NCBI GenBank assembly: GCA_018971775.1
Contig: JAGXAB010000028.1
Location: 1-64,000 of the forward strand
DNA from: Cyanobacteria bacterium REEB67
Lineage (GTDB): Bacteria; Cyanobacteriota; Vampirovibrionia; Obscuribacterales; Obscuribacteraceae
Length of the DNA stretch: 64,000 nucleotides
Direction: 5' to 3'
The translations under genes and the position numbers were made by a program. The notes under the pieces are model-generated. The model was not told where the DNA came from. It ran no database searches and saw only the letters and a program-made list of their open reading frames with translations. This document shows positions 17,611-27,237 of the stretch, one piece after another (within the stretch, counting starts at the first letter, position 1; each line of letters opens with the position of its first letter).

Positions 17611-18085
17611 TGGAGCTGCCTTTCGTTCGAAGCGAAATAGAACAAAAACAAGGACACATTTAACGACCCGCAGCCAGACGGCTCAAATTGCCCCGAATAG
17701 AATTCGTGGGAGCAAGGGAGCAGTAAGGGCAACAGAGATTGCTTTGTGGGTTTTTGTTTCCGGTGAAAGAGAAGTTAGGTAGTAACCCATCATTGACATC
17801 AAGAAGGAGAAGAATCAAGACTGCATTTGAAACAAGCAATATACGCTTCCTAAAAATGCTGGAAGTCGGTTAGCGGAGCAGCATAACAGTGCGCAAACCG
17901 CGCCATCATCGCCACCACCAGCGATACCACGCAAGAGCAAAACCCGAACCACAGGCAAAGGCGCCTGTGGTTCGGGTCATCAATGATTTTCAATAAGACT
18001 AAGGCGGCGGAGGTGAAAAAGACGTGAGCTATTACCGAGACAATATTTGGGTAAAAGACAAGCAGAGGTGGAGCTGCGTTAACGA
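17611..18085. other. Divergent intergenic region with a strong inverted repeat
   Basis: No gene seen. It separates the minus-strand membrane gene from the plus-strand TPR gene. A 15-bp inverted repeat with a six-base loop lies at 17942-17977 and is listed separately. Confidence 0.5.
17942..17977 (-). terminator. 15-bp stem-loop, terminator-like on the minus strand
   Basis: ACCCGAACCACAGGC pairs perfectly with GCCTGTGGTTCGGGT around a six-base loop. On the minus strand it is followed by TTTT. No minus-strand gene feeds it, so it may insulate the region or end an unannotated or antisense transcript from the TPR gene side. Confidence 0.5.
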
Positions 18086-19303
18086 ATGCCCTATAGGTCT
18101 GTGGAAATCTACACTTTTTTTAAAGCGACCCGTTGGTCCAGCTTTGGCTTTGCTATGGTGGCGGCCCTCTCCATGCAGTTGCTGCTGCCCGGCAATAGCG
18201 GCCGTGACGGTTTCAGGTATGGCCCCCTGGTTTCACCAGCCGCCGCCGCCAATCCCGCCACCGCGCCGTCCGGTAAATCTTCAGCCCGATCGCCCGGTGC
18301 CACTGGTGCCACTGCTGCCACAGGTGCCACAGGTGCCACTGGTGCTGGAAATTTCGTTCGCTCCGGCGTCCACTTCGACCCACAAAGTTCCGAAGTTTAC
18401 TACAGCCAGAGCAACCAGGCGCGTCGGCAGTTCGGCGTAGCCTCGGGGCACCAGAACAGCGTCAACCAACGCTTCAAGCTGGCCCAGCATTTGATCGTAA
18501 ACGAACACATTCTGGACGGTCGGCGCATTCTTATCCCCCTCTGTCATCGCCCGGAAACGACCGCACGCATGTATACGCTCCTGGCCAGGACGTATATCGA
18601 AGATCCGGAACAAGACCCAAAGATGAACGGCGAAATCGAACGCGACCTAAAAATGGCCATGAGCCTGGATCCGAACGACGGCATGTCCTTTCGCTGGATG
18701 GCCAATTTTTGCAATCTGCAGGGCCAGTACAAAGAATCCCTCATCTATGCGGACAAAGCAATCAAAGCAAAGCTTACCGACAATGCCGCTTACCGCGAAA
18801 AAGCCGTCTCTTACAGTAATCTCGGCCGCTTCGATGAGGCAATCAAGGCCCTCGACAGCCTGATTGCCGTCAGTGGCCCGAGCGATTCCGTTTTCACCAG
18901 TAAGGCTAAGTTGCTGGAAAAGCTAAAGCGGTACCCGGCCGCCGAGGCAGCCTATCGCCAGTCGATTGCCGCACGCAATCAAGACACAACGGTCTTTTTA
19001 CTGGTTCACTGCCTGGATCTGGACGGCAAGTATCAAGAAGCAATCACCGAGCTCAACAAACAACTGAAAGTCAATCCGGACGATAGCGAAGCGCTGGCAA
19101 TGCGGGCGCGGCTTGCTGCTAAAAACAAAAATATCCCTATGGCCCTGGCCGATTTGAGCAAAGCGATCGATCTCGAACCGACCAGCAAACTCTACAACGA
19201 GCGCGCCGCCATTTTTGCCAGCCTGGGCAAGCAGGATGCAGCGGCCCGGGATCTTGCCCAGGCCAGGCGTCTCGATGCCAAACCATTTGACAGGCCATAC
19301 TAA
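18086..19303 (+). CDS. Exported TPR protein with Gly-Ala-Thr linker
   Basis: 405 residues. A hydrophobic N-terminal segment (FGFAMVAALSMQLLLP) suggests export or a membrane anchor. Residues about 70-90 are a collagen-like run of Gly-Ala-Thr triplets, coded by a short GGTGCCACT-type repeat. The C-terminal 280 residues are TPR units, for example MSFRWMANFCNLQGQYKESL, AIKALDSLI and SKLYNERAAIFASLGKQDAA. It is a likely scaffold in the cell envelope. GGAG lies 13 bases before the ATG, rather far, so the start is not firm. Its stop is two bases from the convergent czcA-type gene. Confidence 0.7.
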   Translation: MPYRSVEIYTFFKATRWSSFGFAMVAALSMQLLLPGNSGRDGFRYGPLVSPAAAANPATAPSGKSSARSPGATGATAATGATGATGAGNFVRSGVHFDPQSSEVYYSQSNQARRQFGVASGHQNSVNQRFKLAQHLIVNEHILDGRRILIPLCHRPETTARMYTLLARTYIEDPEQDPKMNGEIERDLKMAMSLDPNDGMSFRWMANFCNLQGQYKESLIYADKAIKAKLTDNAAYREKAVSYSNLGRFDEAIKALDSLIAVSGPSDSVFTSKAKLLEKLKRYPAAEAAYRQSIAARNQDTTVFLLVHCLDLDGKYQEAITELNKQLKVNPDDSEALAMRARLAAKNKNIPMALADLSKAIDLEPTSKLYNERAAIFASLGKQDAAARDLAQARRLDAKPFDRPY

Positions 19304-19305
19304 GC

Positions 19306-22300
19306 CTAGTCAAATTTATGATGGCTCTCTTTTTTCTCCAATTCGGTTTCAAGCAAGAAGTTGCTGTTGTGTGCGTCCAGGGTCTTGTTCTTGGGCTTGT
19401 TGAGGATGGAATATAAGACCGGCAGGACAACCAGGGAGAGGAAAATACCCGGCACCAGACCGCCGACGATGGCGATGGCAAAAGGTTTTTGACTCTGCGA
19501 GCCGATGCCGGTGGCAATCGCCGCCGGCACCAGACCAACCACGGCCACGGTCGTGGTTATCAAGGCCGGTCGCATTCGCACCAGGGCGCCTTCATAAATT
19601 GCTTTGCGCATGCTGTATCCCTGGCGCTTCAGCTCCTGAATCAGCGAGACGAGAATAACGCCGTTCTGCACCGATACCCCGAAGAGGGCGATGAAACCAA
19701 CCCCCGCCGAGATCGAAAGATGGGTGCCGGTTAGATAGAGAGCGACGACGGCTCCAGGAGCGGCCATCGGCACTGTAGACATGACGATCAGAGCGGTACG
19801 GGCACTGCCGAAAGCTGTGTAGAGAAGCAGGAAAATCAATCCGAGCGTGATTGGGATAATCACAGCCAGACGTTGCATGGCGTGCTGAGCTCGGGCAAAT
19901 TGACCACCCCAGACGACGTGATAGCCTTCGGGAATATGCACTTTTTTATCGACCAGACGCCGCGCCTCTTCCACGGCCGAGCCCATGTCGCGGCCGCGGA
20001 TATTGGCCTTGATCGCCACACGCCGGCTATTCTCGTCACGCAAGATGGCAGTGGCACCGTGTTCATCGGTAATGCTGGCGATTTGCAGAAGGGGCACTTT
20101 GCCACCACTGGCGGTGGGGACCCGGATATCGGCGAGACTCTGGACATCGGAGCGGAAGTCGCGCTTGAAGCGGGCAATGAGCGGGAATCGTCTTTCACCT
20201 TCGACGACCTGGGTTTCGGCCAGACCACCAACCGATGTTTCGACGACGTTCAAAACGTCCTGCGAATTGATACCGTAGCGATTGGCCCGGTCGCGGTCGA
20301 TTTTGACCACCACCTGAGGCTGGCCGAGCATCTGGTCATAAGCGACGTCGGCCATACCTTTGACACCGCGGACGATGCTCGAAACTTCGTGGCCGAGGCG
20401 CGTCAACACTTTCAAGTCCGGACCGTAGATCTTGATGGCCAACTCGCCTTTCACCCCGGCGATCGACTCGTCCATATTGTCTTTGATGTACTGTGAAAAG
20501 TTGTACAGCAAGCCCGGCTCATGCAAGGTGAGCGTGCCATTCAAAGAGTCGACCAGAGCCTCTTTCGGATCTTTGTTTTGGCGAAAACGGTCGCGCCATT
20601 CTTCCTGCGGCTTCAAATCGACTAGAAATTCGATATTGCTGTAGTTATTCGGGTCGGTACCGTCATCCGGGGAGCCCACCTGCGAAACGACGGTCGTCAC
20701 CTCGGGGTAGGTACGCAACCAGTGCCGCAAAACAGAAGCAATCTGCACACTCTTATCCAGAGAAACCGAAGTCGGCAAAATCGTCACGCGCAGCCAGATA
20801 TTCCCCTCTTCCAACTCGGGCAAAAATTCATAGCCGAGCAGGGGAAAGATCGAAAGACTAGCCATGACGACTAGCAAAGCACCGGCCAGGACACGTTTCT
20901 TATAAACCAGCGAATATTTGAGAATAGGCGCATAGACTCTGTCGGCCAGGTTGAGCAACGGGCTCTCACGGTGCGAGGGCGGTTTATTGCAAAAAACGAT
21001 GGCGCAAAGGCAGGGCACAATCGTCATCGAGGCGAGAATCGCCCCCAGCAGATTGAAACCCATAGTGATCGCCAGAGGCCGGAAGAGTTTGCCTTCGACG
21101 CTCTCGAAAGTGAGCACAGGCAAGAAAGTGACGAGAATAATCGCTGTCGCGAACAAGACCGGCTTGACCACCTGCCGGGCGGCGTGATAGATGGCGAGCA
21201 AGATCTGACCACGGTCTTTGCGCTGTTCTTCATCGAGATGCTCGATACAGCGCAGGACGTTTTCGACCATGACGATGGCGCCGTCGACGATGATGCCAAA
21301 GTCGATGGCGCCCAGTGACAAAAGGTTCGCCGGTACATGAAAGACATTGAGCAGGATAAACGATGTCAGCAAAGCAAGCGGGATGGCCGTGGCGCAGATC
21401 AAGGCGGCTCGCACCTGAAAGAGATAGAGCATCAGCAGAGAAACGACGAGAATGACACCTTCGGCGACGTTATGACCGATTGTTTCGATCGTCTTTTTGA
21501 CCAGCGCCGTGCGGTCGTAAAGCGGATCGAGTTTCATCCCGGGCGGCAGCGAACTTTGCAGATTCTGCCAGTTAGCTTTAATGTTGTCGACCACCTGACT
21601 GGGGTTTTCGCCGCGACGCATCAAGACGATGCCTTCGACGACGTCATCGTCATCGTTCATACCAACCTGACCACGCCGCACCGCTTCGCCGATAGAAACG
21701 TTAGCCACATCATTGACGTGGATCGGGACGCCGTCTTTGGACGTGCTGACGACGACATTGCCGATGTCCTCGACCGAATCCAAAAGTCCAATGCCGCGCA
21801 CCATGTAGTTTTGATCACCCTGGACGATATAGTTACCACCAGTCGATCCGTTCGATCGGCTGATCGCATCGACCACTTGCTGCTGGGTAACACCGAGAGC
21901 GTTGAGGCGATAGGGGTCCATGTCCAATTTGTAGACTTTGGAAGGGCCACCATAGCCGGTGACATCGATCACACCGGGCACAGATTTAAATTTTCGATCC
22001 AGGACCCAGTCCTGGACTTCCTTTCGCTCCATCGGAGAAAGGGTCAAACTGTCCAGGGTATAGCGATAAACTTCACCGCAAGGACTGGCGTTCGGGTCAA
22101 GTTGCGGCTGCACTGAGCTCGGCACATCGGCCTGGGCGAGGCGCTCCAGTACTTGCTGACGGGCCACATAGGCATCGACGCCGTCGTCGAAAATCACCGT
22201 AATCACGGACAGACCAAAAATTGAAATAGAACGGGGCGGATGACTGTTCGGTATACCGTTCAGCTCTTTTTCGATCGGGATGGTGACAAGGCGCTCGACT

Positions 22301-22530
22301 TCCTCGGCAGCTTTGCCGGGCACCTGCGTGATCACCCGCACTTGCATATTGGCTACGTCGGGATAGGCTTCCAGGCCGAGATGCCAGTAGGCTTCCAATC
22401 CGACAGCGACGAGCAATAGAGTGAGGAAAACGACGAGATGCCGCTTGAGAAGTATGTAGCCAATAAGCATAGCAAGAACAACCAGGTTTACTAAAGCCTG
22501 CCCCAGTCGTCGCGCTTGTTGAGTGAACAA
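19306..22530 (-). CDS. czcA: CzcA/CusA-type heavy-metal efflux RND pump
   Basis: 1074 residues, the usual HME-RND length. It should export divalent or monovalent metal ions across the envelope using the proton gradient. Features include an N-terminal membrane helix with GLEAYPDVANMQVRVITQVP, the porter-domain start VERLVTIPIEKELNGIP, and the fourth-helix proton relay DFGIIVDGAIVMVEN (D410, D416, E423), identical in layout to CzcA. The metal cannot be read with confidence. No membrane-fusion (CzcB) or outer-membrane (CzcC) gene is adjacent, which is unusual. The symbol denotes the family. Confidence 0.85.
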   Translation of the reverse strand: MFTQQARRLGQALVNLVVLAMLIGYILLKRHLVVFLTLLLVAVGLEAYWHLGLEAYPDVANMQVRVITQVPGKAAEEVERLVTIPIEKELNGIPNSHPPRSISIFGLSVITVIFDDGVDAYVARQQVLERLAQADVPSSVQPQLDPNASPCGEVYRYTLDSLTLSPMERKEVQDWVLDRKFKSVPGVIDVTGYGGPSKVYKLDMDPYRLNALGVTQQQVVDAISRSNGSTGGNYIVQGDQNYMVRGIGLLDSVEDIGNVVVSTSKDGVPIHVNDVANVSIGEAVRRGQVGMNDDDDVVEGIVLMRRGENPSQVVDNIKANWQNLQSSLPPGMKLDPLYDRTALVKKTIETIGHNVAEGVILVVSLLMLYLFQVRAALICATAIPLALLTSFILLNVFHVPANLLSLGAIDFGIIVDGAIVMVENVLRCIEHLDEEQRKDRGQILLAIYHAARQVVKPVLFATAIILVTFLPVLTFESVEGKLFRPLAITMGFNLLGAILASMTIVPCLCAIVFCNKPPSHRESPLLNLADRVYAPILKYSLVYKKRVLAGALLVVMASLSIFPLLGYEFLPELEEGNIWLRVTILPTSVSLDKSVQIASVLRHWLRTYPEVTTVVSQVGSPDDGTDPNNYSNIEFLVDLKPQEEWRDRFRQNKDPKEALVDSLNGTLTLHEPGLLYNFSQYIKDNMDESIAGVKGELAIKIYGPDLKVLTRLGHEVSSIVRGVKGMADVAYDQMLGQPQVVVKIDRDRANRYGINSQDVLNVVETSVGGLAETQVVEGERRFPLIARFKRDFRSDVQSLADIRVPTASGGKVPLLQIASITDEHGATAILRDENSRRVAIKANIRGRDMGSAVEEARRLVDKKVHIPEGYHVVWGGQFARAQHAMQRLAVIIPITLGLIFLLLYTAFGSARTALIVMSTVPMAAPGAVVALYLTGTHLSISAGVGFIALFGVSVQNGVILVSLIQELKRQGYSMRKAIYEGALVRMRPALITTTVAVVGLVPAAIATGIGSQSQKPFAIAIVGGLVPGIFLSLVVLPVLYSILNKPKNKTLDAHNSNFLLETELEKKESHHKFD

Positions 22531-22594
22531 CGATCTCAGGCTGTAACAAAGCCTAGATCATATCAATGAAGATACCGTGAGTGTCAATGAAAGC

Positions 22595-22849
22595 TCAATG
22601 AAAGGTAAGTGTGTGGGCCGGACAAAGCCGGGCAAATCCACGCTTGACGTCCCGACAATAGCAAAGATATGGAGCCTGACAAGCGGCGGCTAAGATAAGA
22701 GGCGTCCAGCGCCGCTCCTCGCTGGCCAATTTGCGTCGCTCTAGATCGGCCGGCGATCCCTTCAGTTTGCCTTTGGCGGCACGCTTTTCCATCGATATGC
22801 GCGCGAGCATTTCCTTGCGGGTGGCCGCATCGATTCTGTTTAACGACAT
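22595..22849 (-). CDS. Small basic hypothetical protein
   Basis: 84 residues. The first half is highly charged and helical (ATRKEMLARISMEKRAAKGK), the second holds four cysteines (AACQAPYLCYCRDVKRGFARLC), which could bind a metal. GAGG is seven bases before the ATG. It sits 64 bases upstream of the RND pump gene on the same strand, so a role in metal response is possible but only inferred from position. Confidence 0.5.
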   Translation of the reverse strand: MSLNRIDAATRKEMLARISMEKRAAKGKLKGSPADLERRKLASEERRWTPLILAAACQAPYLCYCRDVKRGFARLCPAHTLTFH

Positions 22850-22971
22850 ACTAAAACCTCAACGGTGCTCGCAAAGGAGCCTGAAAGACGAGATCCAAAG
22901 GGATTTCCGCTCTGAGCATAGTTGCCAAGCGCGAGATAGACCACCCGGTTTCTACGAGTTAAACTAAAGCG

Positions 22972-23955
22972 ATGCAAAAACCATTTCAAACAGCGGCAAT
23001 AATCACCGCCACCAGCCTGACATGCCTGGCATCAGCTTTCATTCACTCAGCCTCAGCCGCCGGGGCGAGCGCGCCCAGGCCAGCCGTGCGCGTCCTTGGC
23101 ACCAAAGTCTTTCTCGTACCGCCTGAGGGTTTCAGCGCCTCCGAAAACTTCTGCGGTTTCTTCAAGAAAGACCAGGATGCTTCGATCGTCATCACTGAAA
23201 TTCCCGGCCCTTACGAACAAGTAATCACCGGATTCAACAAAAACGATCTGAACGGCAAAGGCATGAATCTGACTGCCACCAGCGTGATCAAAAGCAGCGG
23301 CGCAGGCGGCGATAAGTCCAAAACACTGATCGAATTTACCCAGAACGCCTTCGGCAAGAAATTCAAAAAAGTAGCCCTGATTTTCGGCGATCGCGTCAGC
23401 ACCATGCTTGTCACCGGAGGGATGCCGGAAAGCGGTGGCGATGAGCTATTCAACACCCTCAAAGCCTCGGTCAAGACAGCTCGATATGATGCCCGCGCCA
23501 GTCTGGCCAACCTCACCGAAGGACTGCCTTTCACACTAGCCGATGGCAAAAAATTGAAGAAAGCCCTGCGCGTGCAAAATACACTGCTCTTCACCACTAG
23601 CGGTAAGGCCAGAGCCGGCGAAGACAATGGCCCGCTCTTCGTCGTCGGTCATTCGGTCGGCGACATATCAGACGATAATCGCTCCGCCTACGCCAGAGAA
23701 AGACTGGAGCACACGCCCAGCCTCAAAAACGTCACGGTCAAAAAGGAGAGCCGGATCTCGCAGGCCGGCCTCGAGGGCGAGGAGTTTCTGGCGGAAGCAG
23801 TGGACAGCAAAGACGGCGTGCCGACTTTCGTTTACCACGCCATGCTCTTCGATAAGAGCGGTTATTACATTTTTCAGGGCCTGTGCGGCTTGAGTCAAAG
23901 AACTGAATACGAAGGCGAATTTCAGAGGCTGGTCAAAAATTTCCAGTTGCGCTAA
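22972..23955 (+). CDS. Secreted two-domain hypothetical protein
   Basis: 327 residues with a signal peptide (TSLTCLASAFIHSASAAGA). Two similar halves of about 130 residues follow. Each starts with a short strand and an LVPP or LFTT turn, continues with strands such as ASIVITEIPGPYEQV, and ends with a GDRVSTMLVTGG- or DKSGYYIFQG-type segment. The pattern recalls periplasmic stress or lipid-binding folds, but I cannot name the family. It is nine bases upstream of the next secreted protein gene, so the two are co-transcribed. Confidence 0.65.
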   Translation: MQKPFQTAAIITATSLTCLASAFIHSASAAGASAPRPAVRVLGTKVFLVPPEGFSASENFCGFFKKDQDASIVITEIPGPYEQVITGFNKNDLNGKGMNLTATSVIKSSGAGGDKSKTLIEFTQNAFGKKFKKVALIFGDRVSTMLVTGGMPESGGDELFNTLKASVKTARYDARASLANLTEGLPFTLADGKKLKKALRVQNTLLFTTSGKARAGEDNGPLFVVGHSVGDISDDNRSAYARERLEHTPSLKNVTVKKESRISQAGLEGEEFLAEAVDSKDGVPTFVYHAMLFDKSGYYIFQGLCGLSQRTEYEGEFQRLVKNFQLR

Positions 23956-23964
23956 GATGAGTCC

Positions 23965-25176
23965 ATGCAAAAATCCAGGTATCTAGCTCTGTCATTGGTT
24001 TTAACGTCATCTATTGGCTGGCTTTCCGATACCACGAGCAGTGCCTTCGCTCAAAACACGCCGCTCTTGCGGCCGGAAATTTCGCTAACAGTTTCGGCTA
24101 CAGAAGAAACTTCGCCTGGATTGCCGACTGAAGAAACGAAGGCTGCCGATTCAACGAGGTCAGAGGCGATTGCCCTGGGCCTGCCGATAAAAACGGCGCG
24201 TTCGCCGGCCAACCTCATCGACGACTTAATCGAAGTAGCCGTGCACAGCCAGGATCCAACCGTGCGCAAGCTGGCTGTAAACGATCACCCCCTGGCAGTC
24301 CCCGACTTAACGGCTGTTTCACCTAAAAAAGCGGCCTTGCAGCACGCCATACCCGATGTAATCAATCTCAATTATCGACCAGCCCGGGCGGCGGCCCAGG
24401 CATATCTTGGCCAGAAAAACGACGATGCCGCCGGTCGGCAACTGGACGAGGCAAAATTCAAAGACCAGATTACGGTATTGACCACAGCAATCATGCTCGA
24501 ACTCGCCACCGGCCTCGGTGAAAGGGCAAGCGCTCCGGAAAAGGCTTCGCTGAAGCTGAAAAATGGTCTGGAAAAATTGACCCGACTGGTCGGCCGGGCC
24601 GAGGCCGATTGGGCCTTCGAGCGGCTGGAAAAATTTGCCGCCAATATTCAGACAGCAACTGTAACCGCGACAATATCAAAAGCTCCAGCCCAGAGCGCAG
24701 AAGCTTTCTGCGAATCTACCAGAAACTTCAGCATGGGCTGGGATGTACTGGAGCAGGAAGCCATGGCCAACCGCATTGCCAGCCAGGCCATCGAGCGCGA
24801 CCAGTCTGTGGCCAATCTGAAAGCGATGCTCGGCATCCATCGCAAACCGCCGGATCAATTCGAGAACACCCTGTCGCTTCTGTCGATGATACCTGATGTA
24901 GTGGCAACGGCCGCCCTGGTCGGTGACCAGTTGCTCGAAATGTCCAACGGCGGTACTCGGGAAAAGCGGCTCGGCGATGTCCTTTCCTACGGTCTGCAAC
25001 TGGACAGTCGCGAAACGGCTCTGACCAGACAGAGCTATCTGACCGTAAGCAGCCTCAATGCCGGACGACTGACCGGCAATAGCGTATTGACGGCCTTTTG
25101 CCAGGCCCTCGCCGAGAAACTGAGCGGCCGGCCTTTAGCCCTCGCTGAGCAGCATGAGATCGCCCCGGCTAATTAG
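23965..25176 (+). CDS. Secreted hypothetical protein
   Basis: 403 residues. The signal peptide (YLALSLVLTSSIGWL...SSAFAQ) ends in a clear AFAQ site. After a Thr/Glu-rich stretch the protein is mainly helical with repeated Ala-rich amphipathic segments. No catalytic motif is visible. It begins nine bases after the preceding secreted protein gene. Function unknown. Confidence 0.65.
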   Translation: MQKSRYLALSLVLTSSIGWLSDTTSSAFAQNTPLLRPEISLTVSATEETSPGLPTEETKAADSTRSEAIALGLPIKTARSPANLIDDLIEVAVHSQDPTVRKLAVNDHPLAVPDLTAVSPKKAALQHAIPDVINLNYRPARAAAQAYLGQKNDDAAGRQLDEAKFKDQITVLTTAIMLELATGLGERASAPEKASLKLKNGLEKLTRLVGRAEADWAFERLEKFAANIQTATVTATISKAPAQSAEAFCESTRNFSMGWDVLEQEAMANRIASQAIERDQSVANLKAMLGIHRKPPDQFENTLSLLSMIPDVVATAALVGDQLLEMSNGGTREKRLGDVLSYGLQLDSRETALTRQSYLTVSSLNAGRLTGNSVLTAFCQALAEKLSGRPLALAEQHEIAPAN

Positions 25177-25299
25177 CGCGAGGCGCGCCAACTGCCTGCG
25201 TTCATAGTCAGATAAATCTGCCCCGCTCAATCGCCTTAAATTTGTCCGAAATCGAGGCGGAACAACGCGATAAAAAGGCCCGGATCGGGAAGATATAAA

Positions 25300-25515
25300 T
25301 CAGATGGTGCACTCTTTGTGTATCATAATGACAGGAATCCCGTTCACCAGCGCTTCCCGCGGCTTACCAACAATTCGCACCCCTACCTCGGGAACATCAA
25401 AAACTTCCGCCCAGCTAGTCTCGGCCTGGATTGTTTGCTTGCAGCCACGTAATGGGCGCTTTACCAGGGTGTCAAAGAAAGATAAGTCCCAAAGCTCATG
25501 ACTTTCGAAGACCAC
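25300..25515 (-). CDS. Possible small protein antisense to the J-protein leader
   Basis: A 71-residue minus-strand frame from a GTG at 25515 ending DVPEVGVRIVGKPREALVNG-IPVIMIHKECTI. Its pattern of alternating hydrophobic residues looks more protein-like than the plus-strand frame in the same place (25304-25501), which overlaps the J-protein start by ATGA. The weak GTG start and overlap with the J-protein start keep this tentative. Only one of the two frames is likely to be real. Confidence 0.25.
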   Translation of the reverse strand: MVFESHELWDLSFFDTLVKRPLRGCKQTIQAETSWAEVFDVPEVGVRIVGKPREALVNGIPVIMIHKECTI

Positions 25516-26550
25516 AATACCAAGACCAATAAAGCGCCGCAGTCCACATCCGGACCGCCGGGCAAGGATTTTTATTACATCCTCGGCGTACCGCCCAATG
25601 CCACCACGGAAGAAATCACCGAGGCTTATCACGAGCTGCACGCCAAGTTCGGCCCAAACTCCGGTACCGAGATGGACGAGCAACTTCAAGCCCGCACTAT
25701 CCGCGATTTGCGCGCCGCTTACGAGACGCTTTCGGATCCGGCTCGTCGCCGCGATTACGATAAAAATAGCGCCACTTTTCGCCAGACTTCCGACGTCAGA
25801 GCACTCTGGAGCAAGGTGACATCGGGCGTCCAGCAGGTCGTACAGTCGCGCGAACAAGCTCAGACCCTGGAATTGAAAGGCGGCGCTGGTGGCCGCATGC
25901 AGCAACAGCCTACAGGTAAAATACAGGCCCAGCCCCTCGAGATGGAAATCGACGTCTCTCTCAAAGAGGCGGTCAAAGGCTGCCATCGCCAGCTGACGGT
26001 AAGCGATCCGAAAGCCTGCGAAGAGTGCAGTAATCTCAAACCGGTCGAGCGGATGAAATGCACTCACTGTCGCGGTGTCGGCTATTTCACTGTGGAGCGG
26101 CATGTCGAGCTCGACTTGCCCAAAGGTCTCTACGACGATCTGGAAATCCGGCGCAGCGGTCAGGGCAAATGGGACATACGCGCCAATGCCTACGGCGACC
26201 TGGTGATCAAGGTAAAAGTGCGCAAGCATCCGGTTTTAGGCGTGCTCGGCCGCGACATCACCTTGAACGTACCGGTCACACTCTACGAAGCCATGCTCGG
26301 CGCCGAGATCGAGGTGCCTACGGCCACCGGTCGCGGCGTCATGAAAATTCAACCGCTCACTCAACCTGGCCGCGTCTACCGCCTCAAAGGCCTGGGGCTT
26401 GCCGGCGCCGACCAGTTAATCACTATAGATGTAATCATACCGGCAAAAATCACCGCCGAAGAAGTGCACCTTTTTCAAAAGCTGAAAGAGATGTCCAAAG
26501 AACCAAATCCCCGCGAAGCTCTTTTTACTGACGTGCAGTCGGTCAGTTAA
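25498..26550 (+). CDS. DnaJ-like protein without HPD motif
   Basis: 350 residues. An N-terminal J domain (about 24-88: DFYYILGVPPNATTEEITEA ... AAYETLSDPARRRDYD) has GPN at 52-54 where active J proteins have HPD, so it should not stimulate DnaK in the usual way. The zinc region keeps only one centre (C174-x2-C177, C188-x2-C191) instead of two. The C-terminal substrate-binding domains are present (RDITLNVPVTLYEAMLGAEI, KIQPLTQPGRVYRLKGLGL). It may be a client-binding chaperone or a regulator of a true DnaJ. No dnaK or grpE is nearby. Confidence 0.8.
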   Translation: MTFEDHNTKTNKAPQSTSGPPGKDFYYILGVPPNATTEEITEAYHELHAKFGPNSGTEMDEQLQARTIRDLRAAYETLSDPARRRDYDKNSATFRQTSDVRALWSKVTSGVQQVVQSREQAQTLELKGGAGGRMQQQPTGKIQAQPLEMEIDVSLKEAVKGCHRQLTVSDPKACEECSNLKPVERMKCTHCRGVGYFTVERHVELDLPKGLYDDLEIRRSGQGKWDIRANAYGDLVIKVKVRKHPVLGVLGRDITLNVPVTLYEAMLGAEIEVPTATGRGVMKIQPLTQPGRVYRLKGLGLAGADQLITIDVIIPAKITAEEVHLFQKLKEMSKEPNPREALFTDVQSVS

Positions 26551-27237
26551 CGAAGCGACTTTAGTGGGAAAATCCATCCTCGCATTCGCCTGACTCCGAG
26601 GCGCCCCGAAATACCTAGCGCAAGCCGCGCCATCGCCCCCGTACAACCGACCACTGAATCATTTAGCCGGTTTCACCTGGCAACCACTTTTGCCCGCGCG
26701 AGCCCCCCAAAAATAGTCACGAATCCGGAGTATCGGCCCTCTTCCTGGAGCAAAAACGCGAGCCGGCCCCCGCTCTTTGCAGGCGCCCCTGTTCAGATTG
26801 CCTTAAGAATTCCCTAAACGCTTCTCATACAAGGGCTTTGTGCGCCTCGCGGCAAGTGTTAACGGTGCATAACAAGTACTTAAGGCGCCCACAGGGCCAT
26901 TGTCGTTCGGATCTGCGGGCCGCTAGGCTGCAGGTATCTTCTTTTCTTGCCTTGTTTAAGGACCCCAACCTAAAACACCCAGGCCACTAGCATCTAACCC
27001 GGCACCCCACCTCTGACCCTGAGTCCGATGGCTGACCGGCTGAAAATGTGCGTGCAAACTGGCGTTTCTTTTACCAGGACAAGTAAGTCGCCAAGCTTAT
27101 TTTTCTGAAGGGCTGCGTGCAAAGCCCGCTTACTGCAGACGTCTCTACTCATCTGTCTGTAAGACCCTAACGCGGCCTCGTCAACTGAGGCTAAAACCTT
27201 TTACGCCTCAATTGGCAGAGGCTGTATGGAGATAACC
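26551..27237 (+). promoter_or_regulatory. Long leader of the phosphoesterase operon
   Basis: 687 bases without a credible open frame, before three genes that look strongly expressed. It is C-rich in places and contains a repeated GCGTGCAAA (near 27050 and 27115). Its last 40 bases can fold into two exclusive hairpins, listed separately. No known riboswitch or T-box pattern was recognised and no promoter could be fixed. Confidence 0.5.
27186..27222 (+). promoter_or_regulatory. Mutually exclusive hairpins before the metallophosphoesterase
   Basis: TGAGGCTAAAA (27186-27196) can pair with TTTTA-C-GCCTCA (27199-27210). Alternatively GCCTC (27205-27209) can pair with GAGGC (27218-27222), which lies just before the ribosome binding site GGAG. 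The middle strand serves both stems, as in attenuators or translational switches. The signal is read directly from the sequence; regulation is inferred. Confidence 0.4.
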
